From: JBBSEZ01 sp038239195
Lineage (GTDB): Bacteria > Planctomycetota > Planctomycetia > Gemmatales > Gemmataceae
DNA: 16,104 nt
Assembly: GCA_038239195.1 (NCBI GenBank)
Contig: JBBSEZ010000223.1
Coordinates: 1 to 16,104, forward strand
Direction of reading: 5' to 3'
The position numbers and the translations under genes were made by a program. The notes below the pieces were generated by a model. It had not been told where the DNA came from. It did no database searches and was given only the letters and a program-made list of their open reading frames with translations. Shown here piece after piece: positions 6,018 to 14,741 of this stretch (its first letter is position 1; each line of letters begins with the position of its first letter).

Positions 6018-6412
6018 GCGACAAGAAACGAGTCGTCTTCGTCTGCGTCGAAAACTCCAACCGCTCGCAGATGGCCGAGGCGTTCGCCCGCCTGCACGAC
6101 GCCGGGCTCGTCGAGGCGCATAGCGCCGGGTCGCGGCCCTCGGGGCGGGTCAACCCCCGCGCCGTCGAGTTTATGAAGGAGGTCGGCTACGACCTGACCG
6201 CTCACCACTCGAAGGGACTGGCCGACCTGCCGTCCGGCGAATTCGAGGTCGTCGTCGGCATGGGCTGCGGCGACGAGGGGTGCCCGCTGCTGAAGGCCCG
6301 GCGTCGCGAGGAGTGGGGCGTCCCCGACCCCAAGGAGCTTCCGCCCGAACAGTACCGGCAAGTCCGCGATCTGATCGAGGCGAAGGTCAAGGACTTGCTC
6401 GCCAGGCTGTGA
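6014..6412 (+). CDS. arsC: Thioredoxin-type arsenate reductase (LMW phosphatase fold)
   Basis: This 132-residue cytoplasmic enzyme reduces arsenate to arsenite. It starts at GTG 6014, overlapping the aquaporin stop; no other start fits because the P-loop begins at residue 11. The catalytic P-loop is CVENSNRS (C11-x5-R17). The two redox-relay cysteines are C85 and C90 in GMGCGDEGCP, and VPDPKE (103-108) carries the catalytic Asp (D105). SNRSQMAEAFAR matches the ArsC/LMWPTP pattern well. All three cysteines are present, so it should be active with a thioredoxin relay. It is the last gene of the tightly packed first block (arsR to arsC) and is followed by a 258-bp gap with a palindromic element. 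An LMW protein-tyrosine phosphatase is a less likely alternative because those lack the relay cysteines. Confidence 0.95.
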   Translation: MSDKKRVVFVCVENSNRSQMAEAFARLHDAGLVEAHSAGSRPSGRVNPRAVEFMKEVGYDLTAHHSKGLADLPSGEFEVVVGMGCGDEGCPLLKARRREEWGVPDPKELPPEQYRQVRDLIEAKVKDLLARL

Positions 6413-6442
6413 CCGCGGGCCCGATTTCGCCGAGATGCCGTC

Positions 6443-6651
6443 CCGGCAGCGAAGAATTGGAACAGAAGGCAACGAAGGCAACGAAGAAAGAACAGAAGGG
6501 AGAGGAGTAGATACCGAGGAACGCAGGCGAACGGAGAGACAGGAAGAGGTGGCGCTGCCTTTCTACTTCCCCTCCCTCGTTTTCAGGGCCTTGCCTCTCT
6601 TTCCTTTCTTCGTTGCCTTCGTTGCCTTCTGTTCAAATTCTTCGCTGCCGG
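6443..6651. repeat. 209-bp palindromic element with 48-bp inverted arms (MITE/REP-like)
   Basis: The left arm (6443-6490, beginning CCGGCAGCGAAGAATT) and right arm (6604-6651) are reverse complements at 47 of 48 positions. Each contains the purine-rich (or complementary) core GAACAGAAGGCAACGAAGGC. The 113-bp interior is purine-rich on the left and pyrimidine-rich on the right, so the whole could fold into one long hairpin. It fills most of the arsC to second-glycosyltransferase gap. A related 35-bp copy at 13736-13770 shows it is dispersed. No transposase is inside. It could act as a terminator or attenuator dividing the ars island. Confidence 0.85.
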
Positions 6652-6670
6652 TCCGCCCGGGAGGGCCTGC

Positions 6671-7345
6671 ATGCCCGTGTCCGCGATCGTCCCGACCCTG
6701 AACGAGGAGGCCTGTCTGGGTGAGGCACTGCGCCTGCTGCGCGAACTTCGCCCGCACGAGATCATCGTGGCCGACGGGGGCAGCACCGACGCCACCTGCG
6801 CCCTCGCCGGCGCCGCCGACGTGCTGGTACGTGGCCCGCGCGGGCGGGCGGCGCAGATGAACGCGGGCGCGGCCCGGGCGACGGGCGACGTGTTGCTGTT
6901 CCTGCACGCCGACTGCGCGCTGGAGGCGGGGGCGCTGTCGGCGGCCGAGCGCTGCCTGGCGCGGCGCGGCGTGGTGGCGGGCTGCTTCCGCATGACCGTG
7001 ACGGCGCCCGGGCTGGCCTACCGCGCCATCGGCGCCGCGGCGACGGCGCGGGTGCGGTTGACGGGGCTGGCCTACGGCGACCAGGGGCTGTTCGTTTCGC
7101 GCGCCCTGTTCGAGCGCGTGGGCGGCTTCCCGCCGCTGCGCTTGATGGAGGACGTGTTCCTCAGCAAGGCGCTGCGCCGCCTGGGCCGGGTGGTGGTGGC
7201 GCCGCGGCGCATATTCGTCTCGCCGCGGCGCTGGCACAACCAGGGCGTCGTGCGCCAGACGCTGCGGAACTGGGCGCTGACGGCGCTGGCCGCCGGCGGA
7301 GTGAGCCCCGACCGACTGGCGCGGTTCTATCCGACGGTGCGCTGA
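6671..7345 (+). CDS. TIGR04283-type GT2 glycosyltransferase (arsenosugar-associated)
   Basis: This 224-residue protein has ATG at 6671 and GGGAGGG six bases before it. SAIVPTLNEEACL (4-16) and HEIIVADGGSTDAT (29-42) form the nucleotide-binding fold, RGRAAQMNAGA (57-67) is a TIGR04283 hallmark, and LLFLHADC (75-82) is the HxD variant of the DxD motif. AYGDQGLFVSRALFERVGGF (134-153) and LMEDVFLSKALRRLG (158-172, with the probable catalytic acid E159 or D160) follow. It is close to full length for the family, which is named for its frequent neighbourhood with arsS. It shares about half of its core with the first glycosyltransferase of the island, so the two are paralogs. The substrate is unproven; transfer onto a dimethylarsinoyl ribose intermediate is an inference from context. 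Confidence 0.92.
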   Translation: MPVSAIVPTLNEEACLGEALRLLRELRPHEIIVADGGSTDATCALAGAADVLVRGPRGRAAQMNAGAARATGDVLLFLHADCALEAGALSAAERCLARRGVVAGCFRMTVTAPGLAYRAIGAAATARVRLTGLAYGDQGLFVSRALFERVGGFPPLRLMEDVFLSKALRRLGRVVVAPRRIFVSPRRWHNQGVVRQTLRNWALTALAAGGVSPDRLARFYPTVR

Positions 7346-7420
7346 CGGGTCGGCCTGGCAATCGCGCGCGCCGCCCGATAGCCTACAGGGGAAGCGTGCC
7401 CACATCGTCCCCGGCCCCGG

Positions 7421-7426
7421 AAGGAG
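7421..7426 (+). promoter_or_regulatory. Ribosome binding site of arsS
   Basis: AAGGAG lies four bases before ATG 7431, which favours this start over the in-frame ATG nine bases later. Confidence 0.6.
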
Positions 7427-7430
7427 CTCC

Positions 7431-8468
<1,038 letters not shown>

Positions 8469-8485
8469 GGCGTGAGCCCGCCCGT

Positions 8486-9160
8486 TCACGCGCCCGGTGG
8501 CGTTTCGAGCGCTTCGGTGTGCGGCACGCCGGGGACCAGCCCGGCCCGGCGCAGCGCCGCCAGGTGGCCGCGCAGCATCGCCCAGTCCCGGGGCTCGTCC
8601 ACGTCGTACCACGGCGGCAGCAGGGCCAGGCGCCAGCCCGGCCCTAGTCGGGCCACGGTCTCGGCTAGCACGGTGGCGCCGCCCCAGGCGATGCCGTCGA
8701 ACGCGGGCGGCAGGCGCGGGCCACAGCCGATCAGGTAATACCCGCCGTCCAGGGCGGGGCCGAGCACGACGTCGGCCTCGCCCGATTCGAGAGCGCGAAA
8801 GGCGCTTTCGACGTACTCGAGGGGCAAGGTGGGGCTGTCCGTTCCGACCGCCACGATGGCCTCGGCGCCAGTGGCGAGTTGCTGCTCGAAGAACGCCCGC
8901 ATGCGCTGGCCGAGGTCGCCATCGCACTGGGGGGCCAGCTCGAAGCGGCCGCCCGCGACCTCGGCGAACGCCGGCGCCGCATCGGCCGGCGCGTAGACGA
9001 CGATTCGCCGCGCCGCAAGGGCGCTCAAGCGCTGGAGCGCGTCGAGGAGGAAGGCCCGCGCGACGGCGGCGCCCCACCCGGGCGGCCCGCCGAGGCGCGT
9101 CTTCACGGCGGCGGGGCGGGGCCATTTGGCGAACAGGCCGAGCACGCGCGGTTGCTTCAT
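8486..9160 (-). CDS. TIGR04282/DUF2064 glycosyltransferase (arsenosugar-associated)
   Basis: This 224-residue minus-strand protein starts at ATG 9160, chosen over an in-frame ATG 81 bases upstream because GGAGGAGG sits directly before it and the domain begins here. VLGLFAKWPRPAAVKTRLGG (6-25) is the DUF2064 signature, AVGTDSPTLPLEYV (104-117) holds the nucleotide/metal-binding TDSP, and LGPALDGGYYLIG (133-145) is the family core. The fold resembles MobA/CofC-type nucleotidyltransferases, so it may make or use an activated sugar or nucleotide donor rather than act as a classical transferase. It is commonly found beside arsS and TIGR04283 genes. Here it alone is on the opposite strand, convergent with arsS (stop codons 17 bp apart), so it needs its own promoter in 9161-9421. 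Confidence 0.92.
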   Translation of the reverse strand: MKQPRVLGLFAKWPRPAAVKTRLGGPPGWGAAVARAFLLDALQRLSALAARRIVVYAPADAAPAFAEVAGGRFELAPQCDGDLGQRMRAFFEQQLATGAEAIVAVGTDSPTLPLEYVESAFRALESGEADVVLGPALDGGYYLIGCGPRLPPAFDGIAWGGATVLAETVARLGPGWRLALLPPWYDVDEPRDWAMLRGHLAALRRAGLVPGVPHTEALETPPGA

Positions 9161-9242
9161 CGCCTCCTCCCCGGAAGAGGGTAGGATGGGGGGAGTGGGC
9201 GGCAAGTGGGGATCGCCCCAGCCGGGGGCGGTGATCGCCAAC

Positions 9243-9279
9243 CCGCAAGCGGCAAACTTCGCGGGCCCGCCGCTTGCGG
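9243..9279. repeat. Perfect 11-bp inverted repeat in the divergent intergenic region
   Basis: CCGCAAGCGGC (9243-9253) and GCCGCTTGCGG (9269-9279) form a perfect stem around a 15-nt GC-rich loop. It lies between the start of the minus-strand TIGR04282 gene and the plus-strand kinase. Such short palindromes are often dispersed REP-like units. A shared operator is possible, but no promoter box is clear beside it. Confidence 0.7.
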
Positions 9280-9421
9280 CTCAGCGAGGCGCTCCCGGAA
9301 CCGTTGCCACACCCTGCGGGCAACGCAACGAAGAAAACAGTTGGAAGCACGTCCGTGCCTGGCGTAGAATCTCGCATGGGCAAGGGAGCGTTTTCTCCGC
9401 AACCTCTCCTGAGGGGAAGGC

Positions 9422-12400
9422 ATGGCCAATCAAGCCCTGAGCGTCAAGGCCGTCTTCGACGCGGCCCGCGCGATTCAATCGCCGGCCGAGCGCAAGGCGT
9501 ATCTGGACCGCGTCTGTGCCCAGGCCCCGCCGTTCAGAAACGCGGTCGAGGCCCTGCTCGCGGCCCACGAGCCTGCCGGGGGCCCCCCTGCTCGCGCTCT
9601 GGAGACGGCGGGGGCTGCCGCGCCGGTCCTCGCCCGGTCCCCTGCCGCGGACAAGCCGGCGCCGGCCCCCGCCAGCAGGATGATCGGCCCGTACAAGTTG
9701 TTGCAGGAGATCGGCGAGGGGGGGATGGGCACCGTCTGGTTGGCCGAGCAGCGCGAGCCCGTCCAGCAGCGCGTCGCCCTCAAGGTCATCAAGATGGGCC
9801 TCGGCTCGCCCCACGCTGTGGCCCGCTTCGAGGCGGAGCGGCAAGCCCTGGCGATGATGGACCATCCCAACATCGCCAAGGTGCTCGGCGCCGGCACCAC
9901 CCCAACCGGCCAGCCTTTCTTTGCCATGGAGTTGGTCCGGGGCACACCGATCACCAAATACTGCGACGAGCACCGCCTGACGCCAAGGCAGCGCCTGGAG
10001 TTGTTCGTGCCCGTGTGCCATGCGCTTCAGCACGCGCACCAAAAGGGAATCATTCACCGCGACGTCAAGCCGAGCAACGTCTTGGTGGCCCCCTTCGACG
10101 GCAAGCCGGTGGTCAAGGTCATCGACTTCGGCGTGGCCAAGGCCACGGGTCAGCGGCTGACCGAGAAGACCATGTTCACCGAGCTCGGGGCGGTGGTCGG
10201 CACCCTGGAGTACATGAGCCCCGAGCAGGCCGAGCTGAACAACCAGGACGTCGATACGCGCTCCGACGTCTACAGCCTGGGGGTTCTCCTCTACGAACTG
10301 CTCACGGGCTCGACGCCCCTGACCCGACAGCGCCTGACCAAGACGTCCTTCGCCGACGTCCTTCGCCTTATCCGCGAGGTGGACCCGCCCAGGCCAAGCA
10401 CGCGCCTGCACCAGTCGAAGGAGACGTTGCCGGCGATCTCCGCGCAGCGCCAGATGGAGCCGGCGAAGCTGACCAAGTCGGTGCGCGGGGAACTGGACTG
10501 GATCGTGATGAAGGCGCTGGACAAGGATCGCTCGCGGCGCTACGAGACGGCCAACGGGCTGGCGCGGGACGTCGAGCGCTACCTCCAGGGCGACCCGGTC
10601 CAGGCCTGTCCGCCTTCGGCGTGGTATCTCCTGAGCAAGTTCGCCCGCAAGCACACGAAGGCCCTGGCCACGGCCGCCGCCTTCCTCCTGCTGTTGATCT
10701 GCGCCGCAGTGCTGAGCACCCGGCAGGCGGTCCGAGCGACGCGGGCCGAAGAGAAGGCGCAGCTCGACCGCAACGAGGCCCAGACGGCGCGCGATGCGGC
10801 CCAGACGGCCCGCGACGCGACCCAGGAGGCCCTCGACACCGTCCGGGTAGCCCGCGACGGGGAGAAAAAACAGCGCGCCGTCGCCGAAGAGCGGGAGAAG
10901 GCGGCGCAGCGCCACCTGTACGCGGCCACGCTGGGGCTTTCGCCAAAGGCCCTGATCGCGGGCCGCCTGGCCGACCTGGCCGACTTGCTCGACGCCACGC
11001 GCCCGGGGCGCACGGGCGGCGCGGACCTGCGGGGCTGGGAGTGGTTTCGCCTGCATCGGCTCCAGCGGTCCGAACTGACGCGCTTTCAGGAGCACCAGGG
11101 ACAGGTGTTCGCCGTGGCCCTGAGCCCCGACGGCAAGCGGGTCGCCTCCGCGGACGATCGAGGCGTCATCTTCGTCTGGGATGGGGACACCGGGAAGGCC
11201 CGCCAGCGGCTGACGGAATTTACCGGCGCCGTTCTGGGCCTGGCGTTCAGCCCCAACGGCCGCTTCCTCGCCGCCGGCAGCGAAGACAGCTCGGCCGCCA
11301 TCTTCGATCTCGAAACGGGCCGGGTGCGCCATCGGCTGGACGGACACGTCCTCGCGGTCAACTCCGTCGCCTACAGCCACGACGGGAAGGTTCTGGCGAC
11401 GGCGGGCAAGGACAACACGATCAAGACCTGGAACGCGGAGACCGGCCTCGAGACGCGCACGCTGGTGGGCCACCTGGATGAGGTTCGGCGGGCCTGGTTC
11501 CAGAAGGACGGGCAGCGGCTGGCCTCGATCGGCGAGGACCGCGTCCTGCGCTTCTGGGACCTGGCGGACGGCAAGGAAGACGAAAAGGCGCGCGGGCCCG
11601 GGACGTCCCCCAACATCGCGCTGACCCCGGACCTGAGTCGTCTGGCCGTCTGGGCGCCCGACCGACGGGTCGTCGTGGTCCGGGACGTCGCGACGCGAAA
11701 GGAGGTCGGCGAGCTCCCGGACTATCCGCGCCCGGTGCTGGACATGAGCTTCAGTGCCGATGGGAAACGGTTGGCGACGGCGGACGAATACGGAGACGTC
11801 GAGGTCCGGGACGTGAAGGCCAGGCGCCGGCTGGCGCGCTACCCCGCGCAACCAACCCGCGTGGCGCTGTCGGACGCGGGGGACCGGGTGGTGGCGGCAT
11901 GCGGGGACGGCATCGTGCGGGCCTGGCCGGCCCGGGCGCCTGGGCTGGATGGCTTTCTCGGCCACGACGGCGGCGTGCAAAAGGTCGCCTTTCACCCAAC
12001 CGAGCGGCTGCTGGCCACCGGAGACGCCACCGGGAGCATCCGCACCTGGAACACTCAGACGGGCGAACCGGTCCAGACGTTCGGGCTGCACCTCGTCGAG
12101 AAGGGCCCCGAAGGGGCGCCCCCGAGCGAAAGGCTCCAGCAGGCGAAGGCGAAGGCGACGGCGGAGAAGCGGCCGCCGGTCCGCGCCCATTTTCGGCCCC
12201 CGGAGGGCGGTTACGGCCCCGATTCGCTGCGCGTGGTCTGGGCGTTCGAGGGACATCAAGGGGAGATTGCCTCGCTGGTCTTCTCTCCCGACGGCAAGAT
12301 GCTGGCCTCGGCGGCGAACGACGCCGAGGCTCGCCTCTGGGACGTGCAGACCGGCAAGGAGCTCAAAGTCCTCCGACATCCGCAGCGCCTGTCGAGCGCG

Positions 12401-13648
12401 GCGTTCAGCCCCGACGGCAAGTCGCTGGTCACCGGCTGCTGGGACAACGCCGTCCGCATCTGGGACGTCGCCAGTGGGACCGAGAAGCTTACGCTCGGCA
12501 AGCACGAGGGCATCGTGGAAGCCGTGCTCTTTCATCCAGACGGCCGGCACGTGGCTTCGGCCGGCCGGGACAACGTCGTCTGCATCTGGGACGTCTCGAC
12601 CGGCAAGCGCGTGCGCAAGCTCGAGGGGCACGCGGACATGGTGCATGCGCTGGCCCTCTCCCCGGATGGCAAGCTCCTGGCCTCCGGGGGCAGCGATCAG
12701 ACCATTCGCTTGTGGGACTTCAACACGTCGAGGTTGCGGTTCGTCCTCCGCGGGCACACCGAGCGCGTCACGGCCCTGGTGTTCCACCCGACCGAAGACC
12801 GACTCTTTTCCGCCAGCAACCACGCGTCGGACACCACCGTTCGCGCCTGGGACGTCGAGATTGGCCGGGAAGTCCTCGCCCTGCCCGCGCCGGCCGGCTC
12901 GGCCGAGGGGTTGGCCTTCGAGCCGGCCGGGAAGCGGCTCGCCGTGACGGCCGAGCGGCGCATCGTGCTCTGGGGCGCCGCCGAGCGAGAGCAAACAGCT
13001 CCTGAAAATCCTCGCAACCGTGCCGGCCGGCCGGCGGCGGTCCCCAAGCCGCCGGCCTCGGGGCTGAAAGCACTCGGTTGGCAGCGATTGGGGCGGCTCA
13101 TCAAGGACCCGGGCGAGAAAACTAGCCTCGAGCCGACGAAGCCCGGCCACGAGTTTCTCGTGGTGGTCCTCTCGGTCCCGCACGAGTTGCTCTACCCGAC
13201 GGATGCGCAGTACGAGAGCCTCCAGAAGAACGCGAGGCACGACCCGACGAAGCCTCTGGCCGGGCCGCGGACGTCTTATGCGTGGCACGATCCGGAGCGA
13301 TTCGCGCTGGTCCTGGGCGACGGGAAGGTCGCGAAGGGGCACGCGGCCCGCCTGTTGCGGCGGACCCCGCTGGGGTTCCACACCGGGATCTGGGGCGAAT
13401 CGAGCACTGCGACCTTGGCCCCCCAGGCGCGGTCTCTGGTCGCGATCGCGTGGGAACTGCCCGAGGCCGACTTCGCGGGCGCGTTCCGGGTGCGGCTCGA
13501 GTCGATCGGCCCCGGGAAGCCCCCGCCGGCTGTCCCTGTCCCGGCGCTGAACCTGAAGGACTACCAGGGCCTCCACGGCAACAACCCGCACACCTCGTCC
13601 CGGCGCAACGCGGGCCTGCCGAAGGAGACCCGGACCTATTTGCGGTAG
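9422..13648 (+). CDS. Membrane Ser/Thr protein kinase with two WD40 propellers
   Basis: This 1408-residue protein has ATG at 9422, preceded by GGGGAAGG. Residues 1-86 are a helical N-terminal region common in planctomycete kinases. The kinase domain (about 90-365) has the glycine loop GEGGMG (98-103), Lys121 in VALKVIK, HRDVKPSN (212-219), DFG (235-237) and MSPEQAE, all intact, so it should be active. YLQGDPVQACPPS and a helix at about 414-434 (ALATAAAFLLLLICAAVLST) place the kinase in the cytoplasm. A coiled-coil-like repeat (QTARDAAQTARDATQEALD) follows. About 14 WD40 repeats span residues 555-1185, enough for two seven-bladed propellers, interrupted by a charged linker after repeat 8. Residues about 1186-1408 are not WD40 and are unrecognised. 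It is probably a sensor for an envelope signal. Nothing ties it to arsenic apart from adjacency. Confidence 0.94.
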   Translation: MANQALSVKAVFDAARAIQSPAERKAYLDRVCAQAPPFRNAVEALLAAHEPAGGPPARALETAGAAAPVLARSPAADKPAPAPASRMIGPYKLLQEIGEGGMGTVWLAEQREPVQQRVALKVIKMGLGSPHAVARFEAERQALAMMDHPNIAKVLGAGTTPTGQPFFAMELVRGTPITKYCDEHRLTPRQRLELFVPVCHALQHAHQKGIIHRDVKPSNVLVAPFDGKPVVKVIDFGVAKATGQRLTEKTMFTELGAVVGTLEYMSPEQAELNNQDVDTRSDVYSLGVLLYELLTGSTPLTRQRLTKTSFADVLRLIREVDPPRPSTRLHQSKETLPAISAQRQMEPAKLTKSVRGELDWIVMKALDKDRSRRYETANGLARDVERYLQGDPVQACPPSAWYLLSKFARKHTKALATAAAFLLLLICAAVLSTRQAVRATRAEEKAQLDRNEAQTARDAAQTARDATQEALDTVRVARDGEKKQRAVAEEREKAAQRHLYAATLGLSPKALIAGRLADLADLLDATRPGRTGGADLRGWEWFRLHRLQRSELTRFQEHQGQVFAVALSPDGKRVASADDRGVIFVWDGDTGKARQRLTEFTGAVLGLAFSPNGRFLAAGSEDSSAAIFDLETGRVRHRLDGHVLAVNSVAYSHDGKVLATAGKDNTIKTWNAETGLETRTLVGHLDEVRRAWFQKDGQRLASIGEDRVLRFWDLADGKEDEKARGPGTSPNIALTPDLSRLAVWAPDRRVVVVRDVATRKEVGELPDYPRPVLDMSFSADGKRLATADEYGDVEVRDVKARRRLARYPAQPTRVALSDAGDRVVAACGDGIVRAWPARAPGLDGFLGHDGGVQKVAFHPTERLLATGDATGSIRTWNTQTGEPVQTFGLHLVEKGPEGAPPSERLQQAKAKATAEKRPPVRAHFRPPEGGYGPDSLRVVWAFEGHQGEIASLVFSPDGKMLASAANDAEARLWDVQTGKELKVLRHPQRLSSAAFSPDGKSLVTGCWDNAVRIWDVASGTEKLTLGKHEGIVEAVLFHPDGRHVASAGRDNVVCIWDVSTGKRVRKLEGHADMVHALALSPDGKLLASGGSDQTIRLWDFNTSRLRFVLRGHTERVTALVFHPTEDRLFSASNHASDTTVRAWDVEIGREVLALPAPAGSAEGLAFEPAGKRLAVTAERRIVLWGAAEREQTAPENPRNRAGRPAAVPKPPASGLKALGWQRLGRLIKDPGEKTSLEPTKPGHEFLVVVLSVPHELLYPTDAQYESLQKNARHDPTKPLAGPRTSYAWHDPERFALVLGDGKVAKGHAARLLRRTPLGFHTGIWGESSTATLAPQARSLVAIAWELPEADFAGAFRVRLESIGPGKPPPAVPVPALNLKDYQGLHGNNPHTSSRRNAGLPKETRTYLR

Positions 13649-13735
13649 AGGCCTGGGCGACTCGTCAGGATGGCTGGTGCTGGCCCCCGTGCCTTTCCGC
13701 GCGCTGACTGGCGGAGATGGGCACGGCGATCGGTT

Positions 13736-13770
13736 CTTTCTTCGTTCACTTCGTTGCCTTCTGTTCAAAT
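13736..13770 (-). repeat. Third, partial copy of the purine-rich dispersed repeat
   Basis: Positions 13736-13770, on the given strand, match the right arm start of the 6443-6651 element (6604-6638) at 33 of 35 bases, including CTTCGTTGCCTTCTGTTCAA. The copy lies in the 141-bp gap between the convergent kinase and aldo/keto reductase genes. No second arm is nearby, so it is a half element. Confidence 0.75.
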
Positions 13771-13789
13771 GCCTTCTCGGCCGCTTCTT

Positions 13790-14719
13790 TCAATTGTTCT
13801 CCGGCCGCCCCTCCACGTAGCTCTCGTTCATCACGGGCGCCAACATCTCCTCCACCTCGGCCAGCAACGCCTCGTCGAGCGGCTCCTCTGCCCACGCCGC
13901 CCACTTCTTCACGTTCTCGGGGTTGGCGCTGCCGACGACGCAGCTCGCGAACGCCGGTTCTCGCACCGAGAACTGCACCGCCAGTTTCGCAATGTCCACG
14001 CCCTTCTTCTGGCAGAGCTCCGCCGCGCGCCGGCACGCCGCCTTCACCGCGTCGGACGCATGGTGCCACTTCGGCAGCGGCGCGTTGGTCAGCAGGCGCG
14101 CCGCGAAGGGGGCGGCGTTGAGGATGCCGGCGCCGCGCTCCTGCAAGTACGGCACCAGTTCCAGCAGCCGGCGGTTCTGAAGCGTGTACTGGTTGTACGA
14201 CAGCACCACGTCGAGGTCGGCCCGTTCGAGCACGTAGCGGAACAACTTCATCGGGTAGCCGCTCACGCCCACGAAGCGCACCTTGCCCTGTTGCTGCGCC
14301 TTGCGCAGCGCCGGCAGCGTCTCGTCCACGATCTGCTTCATGTCCACGAACTCGACGTCGTGGCACAGCATCACGTCCACGTGGTCCGTCCCCATCCGGT
14401 GCAAACTGACGTCCACGCTCTCCGCCACGCGCTTCGCGGAGAAGTCGAAGTGGGCCAGGTCGTAGCGGCCGAGCTTGGTGCAGAGGAGGTAACTTTCTCT
14501 CGGAACGCCGCGCAGGGCGACGCCCAGCAGCACCTCGGACATTCCCCGTCCGTAAAAGGGCGAGGTGTCGATGAAGTTCATGCCCAGGTCGAGCGCCACG
14601 CGCACCGAGCGCAGCGCCTCCTCGAGGCCCACCGGCCTGAATTCTTGCCCCAGCGACGAGGCGCCGAAGCCCAGCACCGGCACCGTCAGCCCCGTCTTGC
14701 CCAGCACGCGCCTTTCCAC
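13790..14719 (-). CDS. Aldo/keto reductase, L-galactose/L-fucose dehydrogenase-like
   Basis: This 309-residue cytoplasmic NAD(P)-dependent oxidoreductase starts at GTG 14719 behind GAGGAGGGA. It has the AKR catalytic tetrad D51 (FIDTSPFYG), Y56, K82 (LCTKLG) and H120 (MLCHDVEF), and the cofactor region QFSVREPAFASCVVGSANPE near the C-terminus. HDVEFVDMKQIVDETLPALR with GKVRFVGVSGYP closely follows plant L-galactose dehydrogenase and bacterial L-fucose dehydrogenase sequences. It is the last gene of a three-gene minus-strand operon with a mutarotase and a TIM-barrel epimerase, 22 bases after the mutarotase stop. The likely role is oxidising a free aldose such as L-fucose or L-galactose at C1 to its lactone. 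The exact sugar is an inference. Confidence 0.9.
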   Translation of the reverse strand: MERRVLGKTGLTVPVLGFGASSLGQEFRPVGLEEALRSVRVALDLGMNFIDTSPFYGRGMSEVLLGVALRGVPRESYLLCTKLGRYDLAHFDFSAKRVAESVDVSLHRMGTDHVDVMLCHDVEFVDMKQIVDETLPALRKAQQQGKVRFVGVSGYPMKLFRYVLERADLDVVLSYNQYTLQNRRLLELVPYLQERGAGILNAAPFAARLLTNAPLPKWHHASDAVKAACRRAAELCQKKGVDIAKLAVQFSVREPAFASCVVGSANPENVKKWAAWAEEPLDEALLAEVEEMLAPVMNESYVEGRPENN

Positions 14720-14741
14720 GGTCCCGTCCCTCCTCGGCCCT

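Noticed and set aside
9274..11481. A 735-codon plus-strand ORF overlapping the kinase.
   Set aside because: It is a shifted frame of the kinase gene with Arg/Gly/Pro-rich composition and no recognisable domain.
9281..13768. A 1495-codon open frame on the minus strand across the whole kinase gene.
   Set aside because: It is an antisense shadow: GC-rich third positions of the kinase codons remove stops from this frame. Its composition is Arg/Gly/Pro/Ala-rich without domain structure, whereas the plus strand shows intact kinase and WD40 motifs.
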